Part shown: positions 1 through 8,684 of the stretch, in pieces
Numbering within the stretch: position 1 is the first letter of the stretch
Layout: each line of letters begins with the position of its first letter
Notes under the pieces: model-generated
What the model saw: the letters and a program-made list of their open reading frames with translations, nothing else
The model's database searches: none
What the model was told of the DNA's origin: nothing
Position numbers and translations under genes: made by a program
Origin: Methanosarcina thermophila TM-1
Lineage (GTDB): Archaea; Halobacteriota; Methanosarcinia; Methanosarcinales; Methanosarcinaceae
Direction: 5' to 3'
DNA: 64,000 bases
NCBI RefSeq assembly: GCF_000969885.1
Contig: NZ_CP009501.1
Span: 310,001 to 374,000, forward strand

Positions 1-985
1 TACTTACTCCCTCGGCTCTTGCAATCAGGTCACTTTGCATATACAGAATTTCCTCTCCAGTCAGCCCAGGGGCTGCCATCAGTACAATGAATGCAATGTC
101 TGGAGATTTTACTGCCACCATAGGTGCAATCAGACCTCCTTCGCTGTGCCCTATCAGTCCTATTTGGTCCGGATTTATTTCAGGGCGGTTTTTTAGAAAT
201 TCAACACCTGCAAGTACATCTCCTGCAAAGTCCTCGGTTGTAGCCTGTGAAAAATTCCCAGTCGATCCTCCAATACCTCGATCATCTACCCGAAGTACGG
301 CAATACCCTGGCGTGTCAGATAATCCGAAAGTACAAGGAATGGACGGTGTCCGAAGACCTCTTCATCACGATTTTGCTGACCTGAGCCCGTTATGAGTAT
401 GACTGCCGGGAAGGGTCCCTCTGACTGTGGAAGCGTTAATGTTCCTGCCAGCTTTATTCCTGCTTCTTTATTTTCATAAACAACCTCTTCTTCAGTATAT
501 GGATATGGTTTTACAGGGTTCTGAGGTCTTTGCACTTCAGGGATCTTCTCAGTCCTGTTAAGGATAAGTGGGAAAGTTGATCCTGCCTGTTTCCATTCTC
601 CTTCAATAGTCTCGCTACTCTCCTTATATACCCCTTCAAAACTTCCCCCGATGGATTTTACCTCGAGGTTCAAAATGCCTTCTTTATAACTGACAGTATC
701 AACCGGTATACCGCTTACTCCCTGATCAGGGCTATCCATGCTGGCATTGATAGACCCATCAGGATTAGTAGAAATATTGAATACTATCCTTAACTGCAAC
801 CCACCTGGGACGGTTAAATTTCCCATCCAGATGCCTTCTATGTCGCTGAGATCTTCAACACCCTCATCAGTCGTGTTATTAATTTGTGAACTGTCTTGCT
901 GCTGTCCATCTGGTTGAAAAGTGCATCCCAGACTCATTATAGTAATAATCAGCAAGACCAAGCAAATTGTTACTTTACTTCTCAT
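1..985 (-). CDS. Exported alpha/beta-hydrolase lipoprotein (C-terminus beyond window)
   Basis: The reading frame is open from an ATG at 985 to the window edge (about 328 codons visible), so the protein is cut at its C-terminus. AGGAGA lies just upstream of the ATG. Residues 1-20 form a hydrophobic signal ending in LGC, a lipobox with Cys21 as the lipidated residue, so the protein should sit on the outer face of the membrane. A beta-rich domain of about 140 residues precedes an alpha/beta-hydrolase fold with a DDRG motif and the nucleophile elbow GHSEGG near residue 280. This arrangement is typical of secreted esterases or peptidases of the dienelactone-hydrolase type; the substrate is not evident. 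The catalytic Asp and His would lie outside the window. Confidence 0.85.
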   Translation of the reverse strand, partial: MRSKVTICLVLLIITIMSLGCTFQPDGQQQDSSQINNTTDEGVEDLSDIEGIWMGNLTVPGGLQLRIVFNISTNPDGSINASMDSPDQGVSGIPVDTVSYKEGILNLEVKSIGGSFEGVYKESSETIEGEWKQAGSTFPLILNRTEKIPEVQRPQNPVKPYPYTEEEVVYENKEAGIKLAGTLTLPQSEGPFPAVILITGSGQQNRDEEVFGHRPFLVLSDYLTRQGIAVLRVDDRGIGGSTGNFSQATTEDFAGDVLAGVEFLKNRPEINPDQIGLIGHSEGGLIAPMVAVKSPDIAFIVLMAAPGLTGEEILYMQSDLIARAEGVS

Positions 986-1339
986 AATCTCCTCTCTTTC
1001 ACATTTTTAATCTGGCGTTTTTTTTCCCTCTCTATTTGCCTCTCTTTGAATATCTGATCTTTTAATGGGATTGTTTCTGCGCTTGTAGAGTCGGAAAGGA
1101 ATGAATATTAGAAAAATGAATAAGTTAAAACTTATGGCTGAAATTCTAATTCTCAGAAGGTAAAGCTAGGAAATCACGTTTGAGGTATGATAAATGAGAT
1201 GGCAGGAAAAGAAGAAAGCAAGTTCAAGAAAAGGCAAATTAAGTAGTGAGAGTTAAAGCTATATTAGAAAAAGATAAGGAAATAGTGATAGTTGAAAGCT
1301 ATATTGGAAAAGTTAAGGAAAAATAGAATAAGTAAGAAC
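986..1339. other. Spacer with a short imperfect direct repeat
   Basis: No convincing gene is visible. Two imperfect copies of a unit beginning GTTAAAGCTATATTAG lie at 1252-1285 and 1291-1326, next to the end of the DUF47 gene. The spacer separates the 3' end of the phosphate-transport pair from the 5' end of the hydrolase gene, so it should carry the hydrolase promoter near 1000-1060, but I see no clear TATA box. Confidence 0.4.
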
Positions 1340-2029
1340 TCATCTCCTGAGAATCATTGTTCTCAGCCTATCAGCAGCGCTTGCAGACTTATCGGCAATG
1401 CCTCCTATCCTTTCGACAAGCCCTATAAGGTGGCAGACGCCTGCGCCCCCGATAGCATCCTCATTTTCGAAGATTTCTCTTAATAGGGCTGTTTCAAGCA
1501 CATCCACATCATGTTCAAGCTTTTCGACTTCAGGAATTATGGTCAGTGTTTCCTTTATCTCTTCCTTGCTGAAGGAAGTTGCAAGTAGCTTGTAAAGCTT
1601 GCCTACGAGTTCATCGTATAACCTTGCAGTTTTCAGGGAGGTGCCCATTAACTCCATAAAGCCTTCTTTAATCTTATCAGGAACATCTTTGCAGGGGCGA
1701 AGGGTCATCCAGTAAGCGGCAGCCTGGGCGTAGTCGGCAATGGAATCCTGCTGCTTAAGGAAAGAAAGAAGATCCTTTTTGTTCACTGGCAGCTTCACTG
1801 AAGAGGGAATCCCTGCCCTTATCTTCTGTTTGAGTTTGTCAGCCTCATGCTCCAGCTTGTCAATCTCTTCCGTCCTCTCTTCAAGTATGGGATAATTGCC
1901 TGCACAGTAGGCTTCCATTGCTTCAGCCAGCTTTTCAACTGCCATCACTCCCTTTTTAGCGTGTTCTTCCAGAGGCACAAAGGGAGATTCAGCGACCACG
2001 TCAAGGACGGAGCGGATATAGTCTATCAT
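1340..2029 (-). CDS. DUF47 / PhoU-like partner of the PiT phosphate transporter
   Basis: A 229-residue, largely helical cytoplasmic protein of the DUF47 (TIGR00153, PhoU-like) family. The sequence is full of charged heptad-like helices such as EEIDKLEHEADKLKQKI near residues 53-69 and has the LEHDVDVLE segment characteristic of the family. Its ATG overlaps the stop codon of the upstream PiT transporter gene by four bases (ATGA, 2026-2029), so the two are translationally coupled. Family knowledge places DUF47 proteins next to PiT transporters, where they are thought to regulate or accompany transport activity. AGGTGAT lies upstream of the start. Length is normal and the gene looks intact. Confidence 0.92.
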   Translation of the reverse strand: MIDYIRSVLDVVAESPFVPLEEHAKKGVMAVEKLAEAMEAYCAGNYPILEERTEEIDKLEHEADKLKQKIRAGIPSSVKLPVNKKDLLSFLKQQDSIADYAQAAAYWMTLRPCKDVPDKIKEGFMELMGTSLKTARLYDELVGKLYKLLATSFSKEEIKETLTIIPEVEKLEHDVDVLETALLREIFENEDAIGGAGVCHLIGLVERIGGIADKSASAADRLRTMILRR

Positions 2030-3060
2030 AAGAAGATCACCTCAAGCCCTACAAAGATCAATGCTGATGTAAGGGCAGCTATAGGAACTGTTGCTACCCA
2101 GGAAGAAATAATCCTCCATATCACGCGCAGGTCAACCGCTGCAATTCCGCCTGCAAGCCCGACCCCTATAACCGAACCTACAAGTGTGTGTGTAGTCGAA
2201 ATCGGGAGGGAACTGTAACTGTGAAGCAGAACTACAGAAGCTGTTGCAAACTGAGCAGAAAAGCCACGTGTTGGAGTGAGTTCCGTAATCTTGGAGCCGA
2301 TGGTTAGAACTACTTTATAACCCCAGGTAGCCATTCCTATTACCATTCCAAGACCTCCCATTACAAGCACCCAGATGGGGATTCCGGCTTCTGCTCCTGC
2401 CACTCCTATAACCTTAAGCGCTGCACCGAGAGGACCTACAGCGTTTGCTACATCGTTTGATCCGTGAGCAAATGCAATATAACAACCAGTTATGATTTGC
2501 AAGGATATGAATTTTTTCTCAACGAAAGGAAGGTCTATAGCTCTATGAAGGTAAATCTTTCTTACTATAGAAAAGGTAACGTAAGCAAAAACAGCCCCAA
2601 GAACTGGAGACACAAACCAGCTGACAACAATTTTTGTAATTTGTCCCCAGTGGATGTCAGAAAAAGAGATAGTTCCATTGTAGGCTGCAACCAGTCCAAA
2701 GCCGAGTACAGAGCCAACAATAGAATGGCTAGTTGAAACGGGGAGATTGTAGAAGGTTGTAAGGGTTACCCAGAAGCCTGCTGCAAGAATTGCAGCCAGC
2801 ATTCCAACTGCAACTACATCGGGATGCATGCTTCCTATTGCATCAATGGGAACAATGCCGTTTGCAATTGTCTCAGTAACACGATCACCGAAGAATACGG
2901 CGCCTAAAAACTCAAACAAAGCAGCAATAATAATTACCTGTTTAAGTGATAAAGCACCTGTTCCAACCGAAGTTCCCATAGCATTTGCGAGGTCATTTGC
3001 CCCTATATTCCAGGCCATGTAAAGACCTGCTAAAGTAAGCGCTATGATAAGTAATTCCAT
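2026..3060 (-). CDS. PiT-family inorganic phosphate transporter
   Basis: A 344-residue polytopic membrane protein of the PiT family (metal-phosphate:cation symport). The two inverted-repeat signature motifs are present: GANDLANAMG near the N-terminus and HGSNDVANAVG in the second half, with about ten hydrophobic segments. I place the start at the ATG at 3060, giving MELLIIALT, because GGAG lies nine bases upstream. The frame is open ten codons further, but that start has no ribosome site. It is the first gene of a two-gene operon with the DUF47 protein (four-base overlap). The AT-rich upstream region 3100-3330 probably contains its promoter. Confidence 0.93.
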   Translation of the reverse strand: MELLIIALTLAGLYMAWNIGANDLANAMGTSVGTGALSLKQVIIIAALFEFLGAVFFGDRVTETIANGIVPIDAIGSMHPDVVAVGMLAAILAAGFWVTLTTFYNLPVSTSHSIVGSVLGFGLVAAYNGTISFSDIHWGQITKIVVSWFVSPVLGAVFAYVTFSIVRKIYLHRAIDLPFVEKKFISLQIITGCYIAFAHGSNDVANAVGPLGAALKVIGVAGAEAGIPIWVLVMGGLGMVIGMATWGYKVVLTIGSKITELTPTRGFSAQFATASVVLLHSYSSLPISTTHTLVGSVIGVGLAGGIAAVDLRVIWRIISSWVATVPIAALTSALIFVGLEVIFL

Positions 3061-3807
3061 TTTTCTTACTCCGCAAGTTTCAAACTTCAACTTTTATAAT
3101 TGTTATAAACTTTATAATCACCGTAAAATCAACATCTTTAAGTTTTGATCAATCTTTATGTAAAATCCTTATAATTTCAAGATGCCTATTTAAATTTAGA
3201 ATTCCTATGGTATTCCAGATAATTTCATTATATTTTATAGTTTCCTTATACTTCAAGAATCTCTATATATACTATAGATCTATATACGCCTATTTTTGGT
3301 ATATTTATACTCTTTATCTCAATCGAACTTTAATTCTCCAGTAAGAATGATGAGGAGATATTCTAGAAGAAGAAAGCTTTTCCGTTATTCAAAAATAGCA
3401 AAAAGTTTTTATCCAGATGTGCCTTTCAGGGAATTTATTGAATATCTAAAAGAAGTTTAAAGGCAGTATAATTCTGAGGCATGTTTAGAGAGGATGTTTG
3501 AAAGGCTTATTGACCAATGATTTTTGCTCCGTGATACTTATCTTATTATGCATCAGTAACCTGGCTTTCAGAAGGCGAATTTTCAAAAAGCTTCTTCCAG
3601 AAGACCTTCTCCATAATGTAAAATCCCATAAAATGATTGAATTTCCCTGCAGAATCTTTTCAAAAAACAGAAAAATTAATATGAGAATATTAACTTCAAA
3701 AAAGCCAAATTTTGTATTATTTCTCTTGTTGTATTATTTTTCTTGTGTGTAGTTTCCTTATCTTACAATAGGAGCAACAAAGGAAGGTTTATAGAGAATA
3801 ATAGTTT
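3061..3807. other. AT-rich spacer between divergent or convergent blocks
   Basis: About 750 bases of very AT-rich DNA. It must hold the promoter of the phosphate-transport operon (many TATA-like stretches between 3100 and 3310). The only coding-like stretch is the small interrupted frame at 3347-3520 described separately. The rest, including a long open stretch near 3500-3750, has no ribosome site or recognisable product. Confidence 0.4.
3347..3520 (+). pseudogene. Small basic ORF with an in-frame stop; probable remnant
   Basis: Starting at tandem ATG codons at 3347, a frame encodes a very basic peptide (RRYSRRRKLFRYSK near its start) for 37 codons. It ends in TAA at 3458-3460 and then continues in the same frame for 19 more coding-looking codons to TGA at 3518. 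The composition after the TAA (many Glu, Arg and Leu) looks like the same protein, suggesting a formerly longer gene interrupted by one nonsense mutation. I do not recognise a family. It may equally be a short real peptide of 37 residues. Confidence 0.25.
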
Positions 3808-4476
3808 TCAGGCTTCCAGCTCATGAAATTCCTGATCTTTCAGCTCTTTTTCCCTTATTCTTTCTCTGAGCAGGTCAAGCACCTCTTCATCCGAGACATC
3901 GTACCATCTCTCATAAACCTGGGCAACAGCCCTGAAATATGCAGGAGTCTCAAGCACTATGAGATCGTCCACCTTTTTCTGAAGTTCCTTTGCAACCTCT
4001 CTTCCGGCTACAGGTACTGCAACCACGACCTTTCCGGCTTCTCTGTTTCTGCAAAGTTCAATGGCTGCCCGCATTGTAGATCCCATTGCAATGCCATCAT
4101 CAATAAGAATTACTGTTCTTCCCTTGATCTCCGGCAGGGGCTTGCCTCCTCTAAGGGTTTTTATGCGCCTTTCGATCTCGGCAATCTGCTGTTGTTTTAT
4201 CCTTTCAATAGTTACCCCTTCAAGCCAGTAGTATGCATCTTCTAAAATAAACGTACTCCCATCCTCGGCTATTGCCCCGAATCCGGCTTCGGGGTTATCC
4301 GGAAAAGGCAGTTTCCTTGCGATAATGAGGGAAAATTCAGCATTCAGTTTTGCTGCAACCTGCAGTCCTACCTCCACCCCTCCGCGAGGGATTGCAAGAA
4401 TCACAGGATTTTCTTCCCTGTATTTCTCAAGAGCTTTTGCAAGCTTTTCCCCTGCATCTTTACGGTTTTTGAACAT
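3808..4476 (-). CDS. Phosphoribosyltransferase-domain protein
   Basis: A 222-residue type I phosphoribosyltransferase-fold protein. The PRPP-binding signature VILIDDGIAMGSTM is intact near residues 122-135, preceded by PRGGVEVG near residue 30, the loop typical of the stand-alone family often annotated as putative phosphoribosyltransferase. The true substrate base is unknown for this family. GGGGGA lies a few bases upstream of the ATG at 4476. It is a single gene with 50 bases to the next minus-strand gene, so it may be co-transcribed downstream of the short-chain dehydrogenase at 4527-5237. Confidence 0.88.
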   Translation of the reverse strand: MFKNRKDAGEKLAKALEKYREENPVILAIPRGGVEVGLQVAAKLNAEFSLIIARKLPFPDNPEAGFGAIAEDGSTFILEDAYYWLEGVTIERIKQQQIAEIERRIKTLRGGKPLPEIKGRTVILIDDGIAMGSTMRAAIELCRNREAGKVVVAVPVAGREVAKELQKKVDDLIVLETPAYFRAVAQVYERWYDVSDEEVLDLLRERIREKELKDQEFHELEA

Positions 4477-4526
4477 ACTTCCCCCTTAAGTTCATAAACT
4501 GTTCTTTTTCTGTACAGATCTCAAAA

Positions 4527-5237
4527 TCAAACTATCCTTACAGGCCGCCTGTATATCTCGACTGAGGAGCCTGAAGGAAGCGTTGTTTCAGGCAAACAGA
4601 GCTCCAGAACTTTTTTTGCAACATCTTCGGGTTTGAGGACAGGCTCATCGGTATGCAGCGACCGGTACATGCTGGTATCCACGCTGGCAGGGCAGACCGC
4701 ATATACATGAACCCCGCCTCCGGTCTCGTAGGCAACAGACTCCGTAAAACCAATTACAGCAAATTTTGAGGCACAGTATATTGATAATTTTGGTATTCCA
4801 TGCTTTCCTGCCCCTGATGATATATTTATTATCCTGCCTTCTCCCCTTTTAAGCAGGTGGGGAAGAGCGTACTTCGTGCAGAAAAACATTCCTTTTACAT
4901 TTGTATCCATAATCTCATCATATTCTTCAGTTGAAGTCTCCACAAGATACTTTCTATACGCCACTCCTGCATTATTTACGAGGATGTCAATTCTTCCAAA
5001 GGCATTTATTGCCTTTGAAACCATATTAATGACCTCCTTTTCTTTTCTAATGTCCGTCTTTACCGCAAGAGCCCTTACACCCTGCTTTTCCACCAGCCTG
5101 GCAGTTTCTCGAATTTCTCTCTCGGTTCTTGCGACAATTACAATATTGGCTCCTTCTCCTGCCAGCGACTGGCAGATAGCCCTGCCAATTCCTCTTCCCC
5201 CACCGGTTACAATGGCTGTCTGACCCTTCAGTTTCAT
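4527..5237 (-). CDS. Short-chain dehydrogenase/reductase (SDR), paralogue 1
   Basis: A classical SDR of about 236 residues. The nucleotide-binding motif TGGGRGIG lies near residue 11, NNAG near residue 88, the catalytic Ser in INISSG and the Tyr-Lys pair in YCASK, so the catalytic set is complete. Substrate is unknown; such enzymes are often annotated 3-oxoacyl-ACP reductase by similarity only. I choose the ATG at 5237 (MKLKGQTAIVTGG) because it aligns with the paralogue at 6919-7629 (MSLAGQTALVTGG). A GTG three codons upstream (5246) is possible; neither has a strong ribosome site. The two paralogues share most of their sequence and flank a broken PepSY gene. Confidence 0.9.
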   Translation of the reverse strand: MKLKGQTAIVTGGGRGIGRAICQSLAGEGANIVIVARTEREIRETARLVEKQGVRALAVKTDIRKEKEVINMVSKAINAFGRIDILVNNAGVAYRKYLVETSTEEYDEIMDTNVKGMFFCTKYALPHLLKRGEGRIINISSGAGKHGIPKLSIYCASKFAVIGFTESVAYETGGGVHVYAVCPASVDTSMYRSLHTDEPVLKPEDVAKKVLELCLPETTLPSGSSVEIYRRPVRIV

Positions 5238-5427
5238 AGCTGTCACTTTACAGTCACTTCATTAACAGTCACTTAATTAATTATCAGGCAGGATAAGGAT
5301 ATATCTTTGGAAGCAATATTTCTGAACTGTAGTCAAGTCCGATCTCAGTATTAAAAAGAAAGAGAATAAAGAGGAATAAAAAGATTAGAACTCTTTCGAA
5401 TTTAATTTTTGAATAATCATCTCGAAT

Positions 5428-6339
5428 TTAATTTCTTGAATAATCAAAAAGCAACATTTCTCCTGAATGTGCGTCAATTAATACTGAAGCAGGAAGGCTG
5501 TCATCTCTTTCAAAACTTGAATCAATGAATCGGATCCACCATGCCAGACGAGTTTTATCTTCATTGTCCTCTTTCCAGACAAGGCTCGACGAAAGAACTT
5601 TTACAGTACTTGCTTTTTCTTCTCCTATGGGTGGTTGGCTACTCATGAATTCTTTGAGAATCTCAACTGCTTTTTCATCCGTAATGCTTGGTTCAGTATC
5701 GATGAGTGCTCTCTTCCTCATCCATAGACCAGCTTTTGTCATAGCTTAAAACTTCGCCTGTTTCTGCATTAACATCAAGCAGTATTCCATCGGAAAGAGA
5801 AGGTATTCCTCTGATAATTCTTGCATAACTTACATGATAATATCCTGGCAGATCGTCAGCGGCAGGTCCTATGTAATTTACATCTTCAAGCTCAATCTCA
5901 TTAATTTTTTCCGCTGAAACCCTGGATTCGATATATTCTTCTGCTATTTTCAGAGCATCATCTTTGCTTATACTGTCTCTGCCCTGTACATTCTTTGATC
6001 CATCATATACAAAAAGTAGCTCTCCATTAGAGGCATTTATTCCTGCAAAGATGTTTTTTCCATTAGTTGTTTTTGAGCTCACTCGCCAGATTATCCCGAA
6101 ATTTTCATCATCAATCAACTCTCCATGAATAGATTCATTGGTTACTTCCGGATTTTCTGAGATTAGCTTGTTTTTTGCATCCTCAAAACTAATATTTACG
6201 TCTGCAGTTGAGGGATCAGGGTATTTTATTTGCTTTGCATCTTCTTTTGTAAAGATTATTCCCCCCTCTTCAGAAGCAAAAGCTACAAATATTGCACACA
6301 ATAGTATCAAACCTAATTAAAAATTAGCTTAAATCTCAT
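5428..6339 (-). pseudogene. Secreted PepSY-repeat protein broken by two frameshifts
   Basis: Reading the minus strand from the ATG at 6339, which has a good AGGAG ribosome site, gives the start of a signal peptide (MRFKLIF). The frame then runs into TAG unless one base is restored near 6318; the other frame continues LGLILLCAIFVAFAS and a long PepSY-type region. A second shift near 5705-5715 moves from the frame ending SWSMDEEE into the frame starting RALIDTEPSITDEKAVEIL, which runs to the stop at 5428. Together these make one protein of about 303 residues with an N-terminal signal and several PepSY-like modules (repeated acidic segments and LxxDAxxGE-type turns). The total length is divisible by three, consistent with one lost and one gained base. 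Confidence 0.75.
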
Positions 6340-6531
6340 AATTTTCTCTCCTTTAAGCTTTTAAACACAAGTTTGAATTTCATATAATCCAGTTACTGGA
6401 AATATCTGTTGCATACCCAAGCCCCTCTTTTACTTTGTTGCTATATATCTGGTTTTTATTATTCTGTATAAGAATTATATATAAGTTCACATTCTGTTCT
6501 AAAATCTGTAAAATCTTTGTCACCTACCTGG

Positions 6532-6822
6532 GCTTATCCTTCGATTCAGGCTGCAAGACCTCACGAACGCGCTATCGCACTGGTAAGGAAAAATTCCAGC
6601 AATAATATGGCGTCTTATCATAAACGATGAGATGCATGAAGATGAGATAGGATATCAGAAGGAGTAATTCAAAAGAGGAAGATTGTTGAGACTGAGATAT
6701 TCTCAGTTGATGAAAGGATAGCAATAATTAGTGGAATGATCGCAATTATGGGAAAAAGGAAGGAGAAAGTATGTGAAAAACAAATAAATATACTTTCATG
6801 CCAAGGAAATGAGCAATCTTAA
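6532..6822 (+). mobile_element. Decayed transposase C-terminus, IS110-like
   Basis: Three successive plus-strand frames read as one protein tail: RPHERAIALVRK (6560-6595), then IPAIIWRLIINDEMHEDE after a shift near 6593, then a further shift near 6664 into VETEIFSVDERIAI and on to TAA at 6820-6822. The stretch of conserved RK, a short hydrophobic helix with IIWRLI, and the acidic tail resemble C-termini of archaeal IS110-type transposases. The assignment to that family is from memory, not alignment. No start, catalytic domain or terminal repeats remain. The last 16 bases recur at 40880-40894. Confidence 0.45.
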
Positions 6823-6918
6823 AAAGGAAAAAGCAAATCCGGCAAAAGAGTGCAGTAAGACCTGAAAACATATTGTAAGTTCGCCAAAATTGCCGGACTA
6901 TGTCCTGCTCTCTCACAA

Positions 6919-7629
6919 TCAAAGCTGAGGGACTGGAGGAGCCTGAATCTCGATTATCTTTCCTGATGTAACTCTTGAATCAGGCGAGGCAAGTTCCAGA
7001 ACCTTTTCCGCAATATGCTCGGGTTTGAGTGGGGGTCTCTCTGCAAAGAGTGACCTGTACATGTCCGTATCCACAGCACCCGGACAGACTGCATAGACTT
7101 TTATTTCTCCTTCCAGTTCGGCAGCAATGGATTCTGTTAAGCCGTTTACCCCGAACTTCGAGGCGCAGTATACAGAAAATTCAGGAAGCCCGTGTAATCC
7201 CCCTACCGAAGATATATTGATGATTTTTCCGTTCTTACTTTCTCTTATATATGGAATCGCATATTTTGTACAGAGAAAAACTCCTTTTAAGTTGGTATCC
7301 ATAATCTCGTCATATTCTTCCAGAGTGGTTTCCTCCAGCCTTTTCTTGTGAGCCACTCCTGCATTATTGATAAGAATATCAAGCCTGCCGCATTTATCGA
7401 TTGTCATTGAGATCAGACGCCTTACATCCTCTTCACTGCGGATATCAGCCTGAATAGCCATGGCTTTGCTGCCCATCGATTTTAACTTATTCATTGTCTC
7501 TTCTATCTCACTCTCATTTCTTGCTGCAATGACGACGTTTGCTCCTTCTTTTGCCAGAGCAAGGCAGATAGCTCTTCCTATCCCTTTGCTTCCCCCAGTT
7601 ACAAGAGCTGTTTGACCTGCTAAACTCAT
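6919..7629 (-). CDS. Short-chain dehydrogenase/reductase (SDR), paralogue 2
   Basis: A 236-residue classical SDR with TGGSKGIG near residue 11, NNAG near residue 88, catalytic Ser in INISSVGG and YCASK as the Tyr-Lys pair. It is clearly a duplicate of the SDR at 4527-5237: nearly every motif and the C-terminal PLKPEHIAEKVLELA block can be aligned. AGGGAT lies before the ATG at 7629. The substrate is unknown. The C-terminus ends QAPPVPQL, unlike the other copy, so the two may have specialised. It stands alone, with AT-rich DNA on both sides. Confidence 0.9.
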   Translation of the reverse strand: MSLAGQTALVTGGSKGIGRAICLALAKEGANVVIAARNESEIEETMNKLKSMGSKAMAIQADIRSEEDVRRLISMTIDKCGRLDILINNAGVAHKKRLEETTLEEYDEIMDTNLKGVFLCTKYAIPYIRESKNGKIINISSVGGLHGLPEFSVYCASKFGVNGLTESIAAELEGEIKVYAVCPGAVDTDMYRSLFAERPPLKPEHIAEKVLELASPDSRVTSGKIIEIQAPPVPQL

Positions 7630-7845
7630 TGCTATCCCTTTTATGCTTTTTTCTTACTTTTATCGCTTTTTTTCTTTGTTTGTATTATTTCTTTTACTGT
7701 TTCACTTCTTTAATCACTTCACTTTTGAACAGTTTATTTTTATCTAATCGTTTTTTATTTAATCAAGGATAAAACTGGTAAAAAAGGGGATATATTTTTT
7801 GAAATTAAGTTTCTGAAAAAAAGTTCTTTGAATATGGGTTGCAGC

Positions 7846-8682
7846 TCATGTGACTCTAACCTTGGTAAACCTCCACCTCGCAATAAGAAACATTATTCCC
7901 GCAAAAGCCAGCAGAGCTATGAAGGAAATAAGGATTCCCTGCTGGGTATAAGTATAACGGAGTCCGATTGATGAAAAATCGCTCCCTATTGCAAAGTACC
8001 TTATCCCGCTGACAAGATGTGTTAGAGGATTGATTGTAGATAGAGCTCGGAGCACAGGAGGAAAAGAGTTCACAGGATAAAGCGCATTGCTCGTGAAAAA
8101 GAAAGGCATGGTAAGCAGGGTTATTACAGCTTGCATTCCTTCCGGGCTTTCCATTGTTATGGCTATTGCAGCTGAAAGGAAAAGAAAGCCGAGTGAAAAT
8201 GCCCCTATGAAAAGCCCGATCCCCAATAGCGAGAAGATAGTTTGCGCAGGAGTATATCCTTCAAAGAACTCAACTCCAAGCAGAAGCCCGAACCCCATTA
8301 TAACACTTGCCTGGATAAGAGATTTCGTCATAGCTGAAAGCCCTATCCCTATGATTATATGGATTCTAGGGAGAGGACTTGAGAGTGTCTCCCGCATAAG
8401 CCCCCAGTTTTTGTCAAAAAGCAGGACTGTCCCCCCGAAAAGGCTTGTAAAAAGCGTGGTCATGGCAATAACGCCTGCTCCTATAAAAGTCAGGTAACCT
8501 ACAGTCTTGACCCCGGGAATGGCTGGCATGGTTGCAGTCAATCTTTCAAAGTTGTTTGACATTGCGATTCCGAAGAAGGCAAGCCAGAGGGCAGGCTGGA
8601 CAAGGGAAGCAAACAGGAGAGTCCTGAACCGAACAAACCTTAGCATATCCCGCCAGTAGATGGTAAGGAAACCTGTATGCAT
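7846..8682 (-). CDS. ABC-2 type transporter permease
   Basis: A 278-residue membrane protein with six hydrophobic segments and the ABC-2 permease layout, including the conserved SNALYPVNSFPPVLRAL-like loop near residues 197-213 and a final membrane span at the C-terminus. It follows the ATPase gene with a two-base gap and is surely its partner in an exporter of the drug/daunorubicin-resistance (DrrAB) or antibiotic-efflux type. The transported compound is not evident. AGGGGGC lies upstream of the ATG at 8682. Looks complete. Confidence 0.9.
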   Translation of the reverse strand: MHTGFLTIYWRDMLRFVRFRTLLFASLVQPALWLAFFGIAMSNNFERLTATMPAIPGVKTVGYLTFIGAGVIAMTTLFTSLFGGTVLLFDKNWGLMRETLSSPLPRIHIIIGIGLSAMTKSLIQASVIMGFGLLLGVEFFEGYTPAQTIFSLLGIGLFIGAFSLGFLFLSAAIAITMESPEGMQAVITLLTMPFFFTSNALYPVNSFPPVLRALSTINPLTHLVSGIRYFAIGSDFSSIGLRYTYTQQGILISFIALLAFAGIMFLIARWRFTKVRVT

Positions 8683-8684
8683 CT

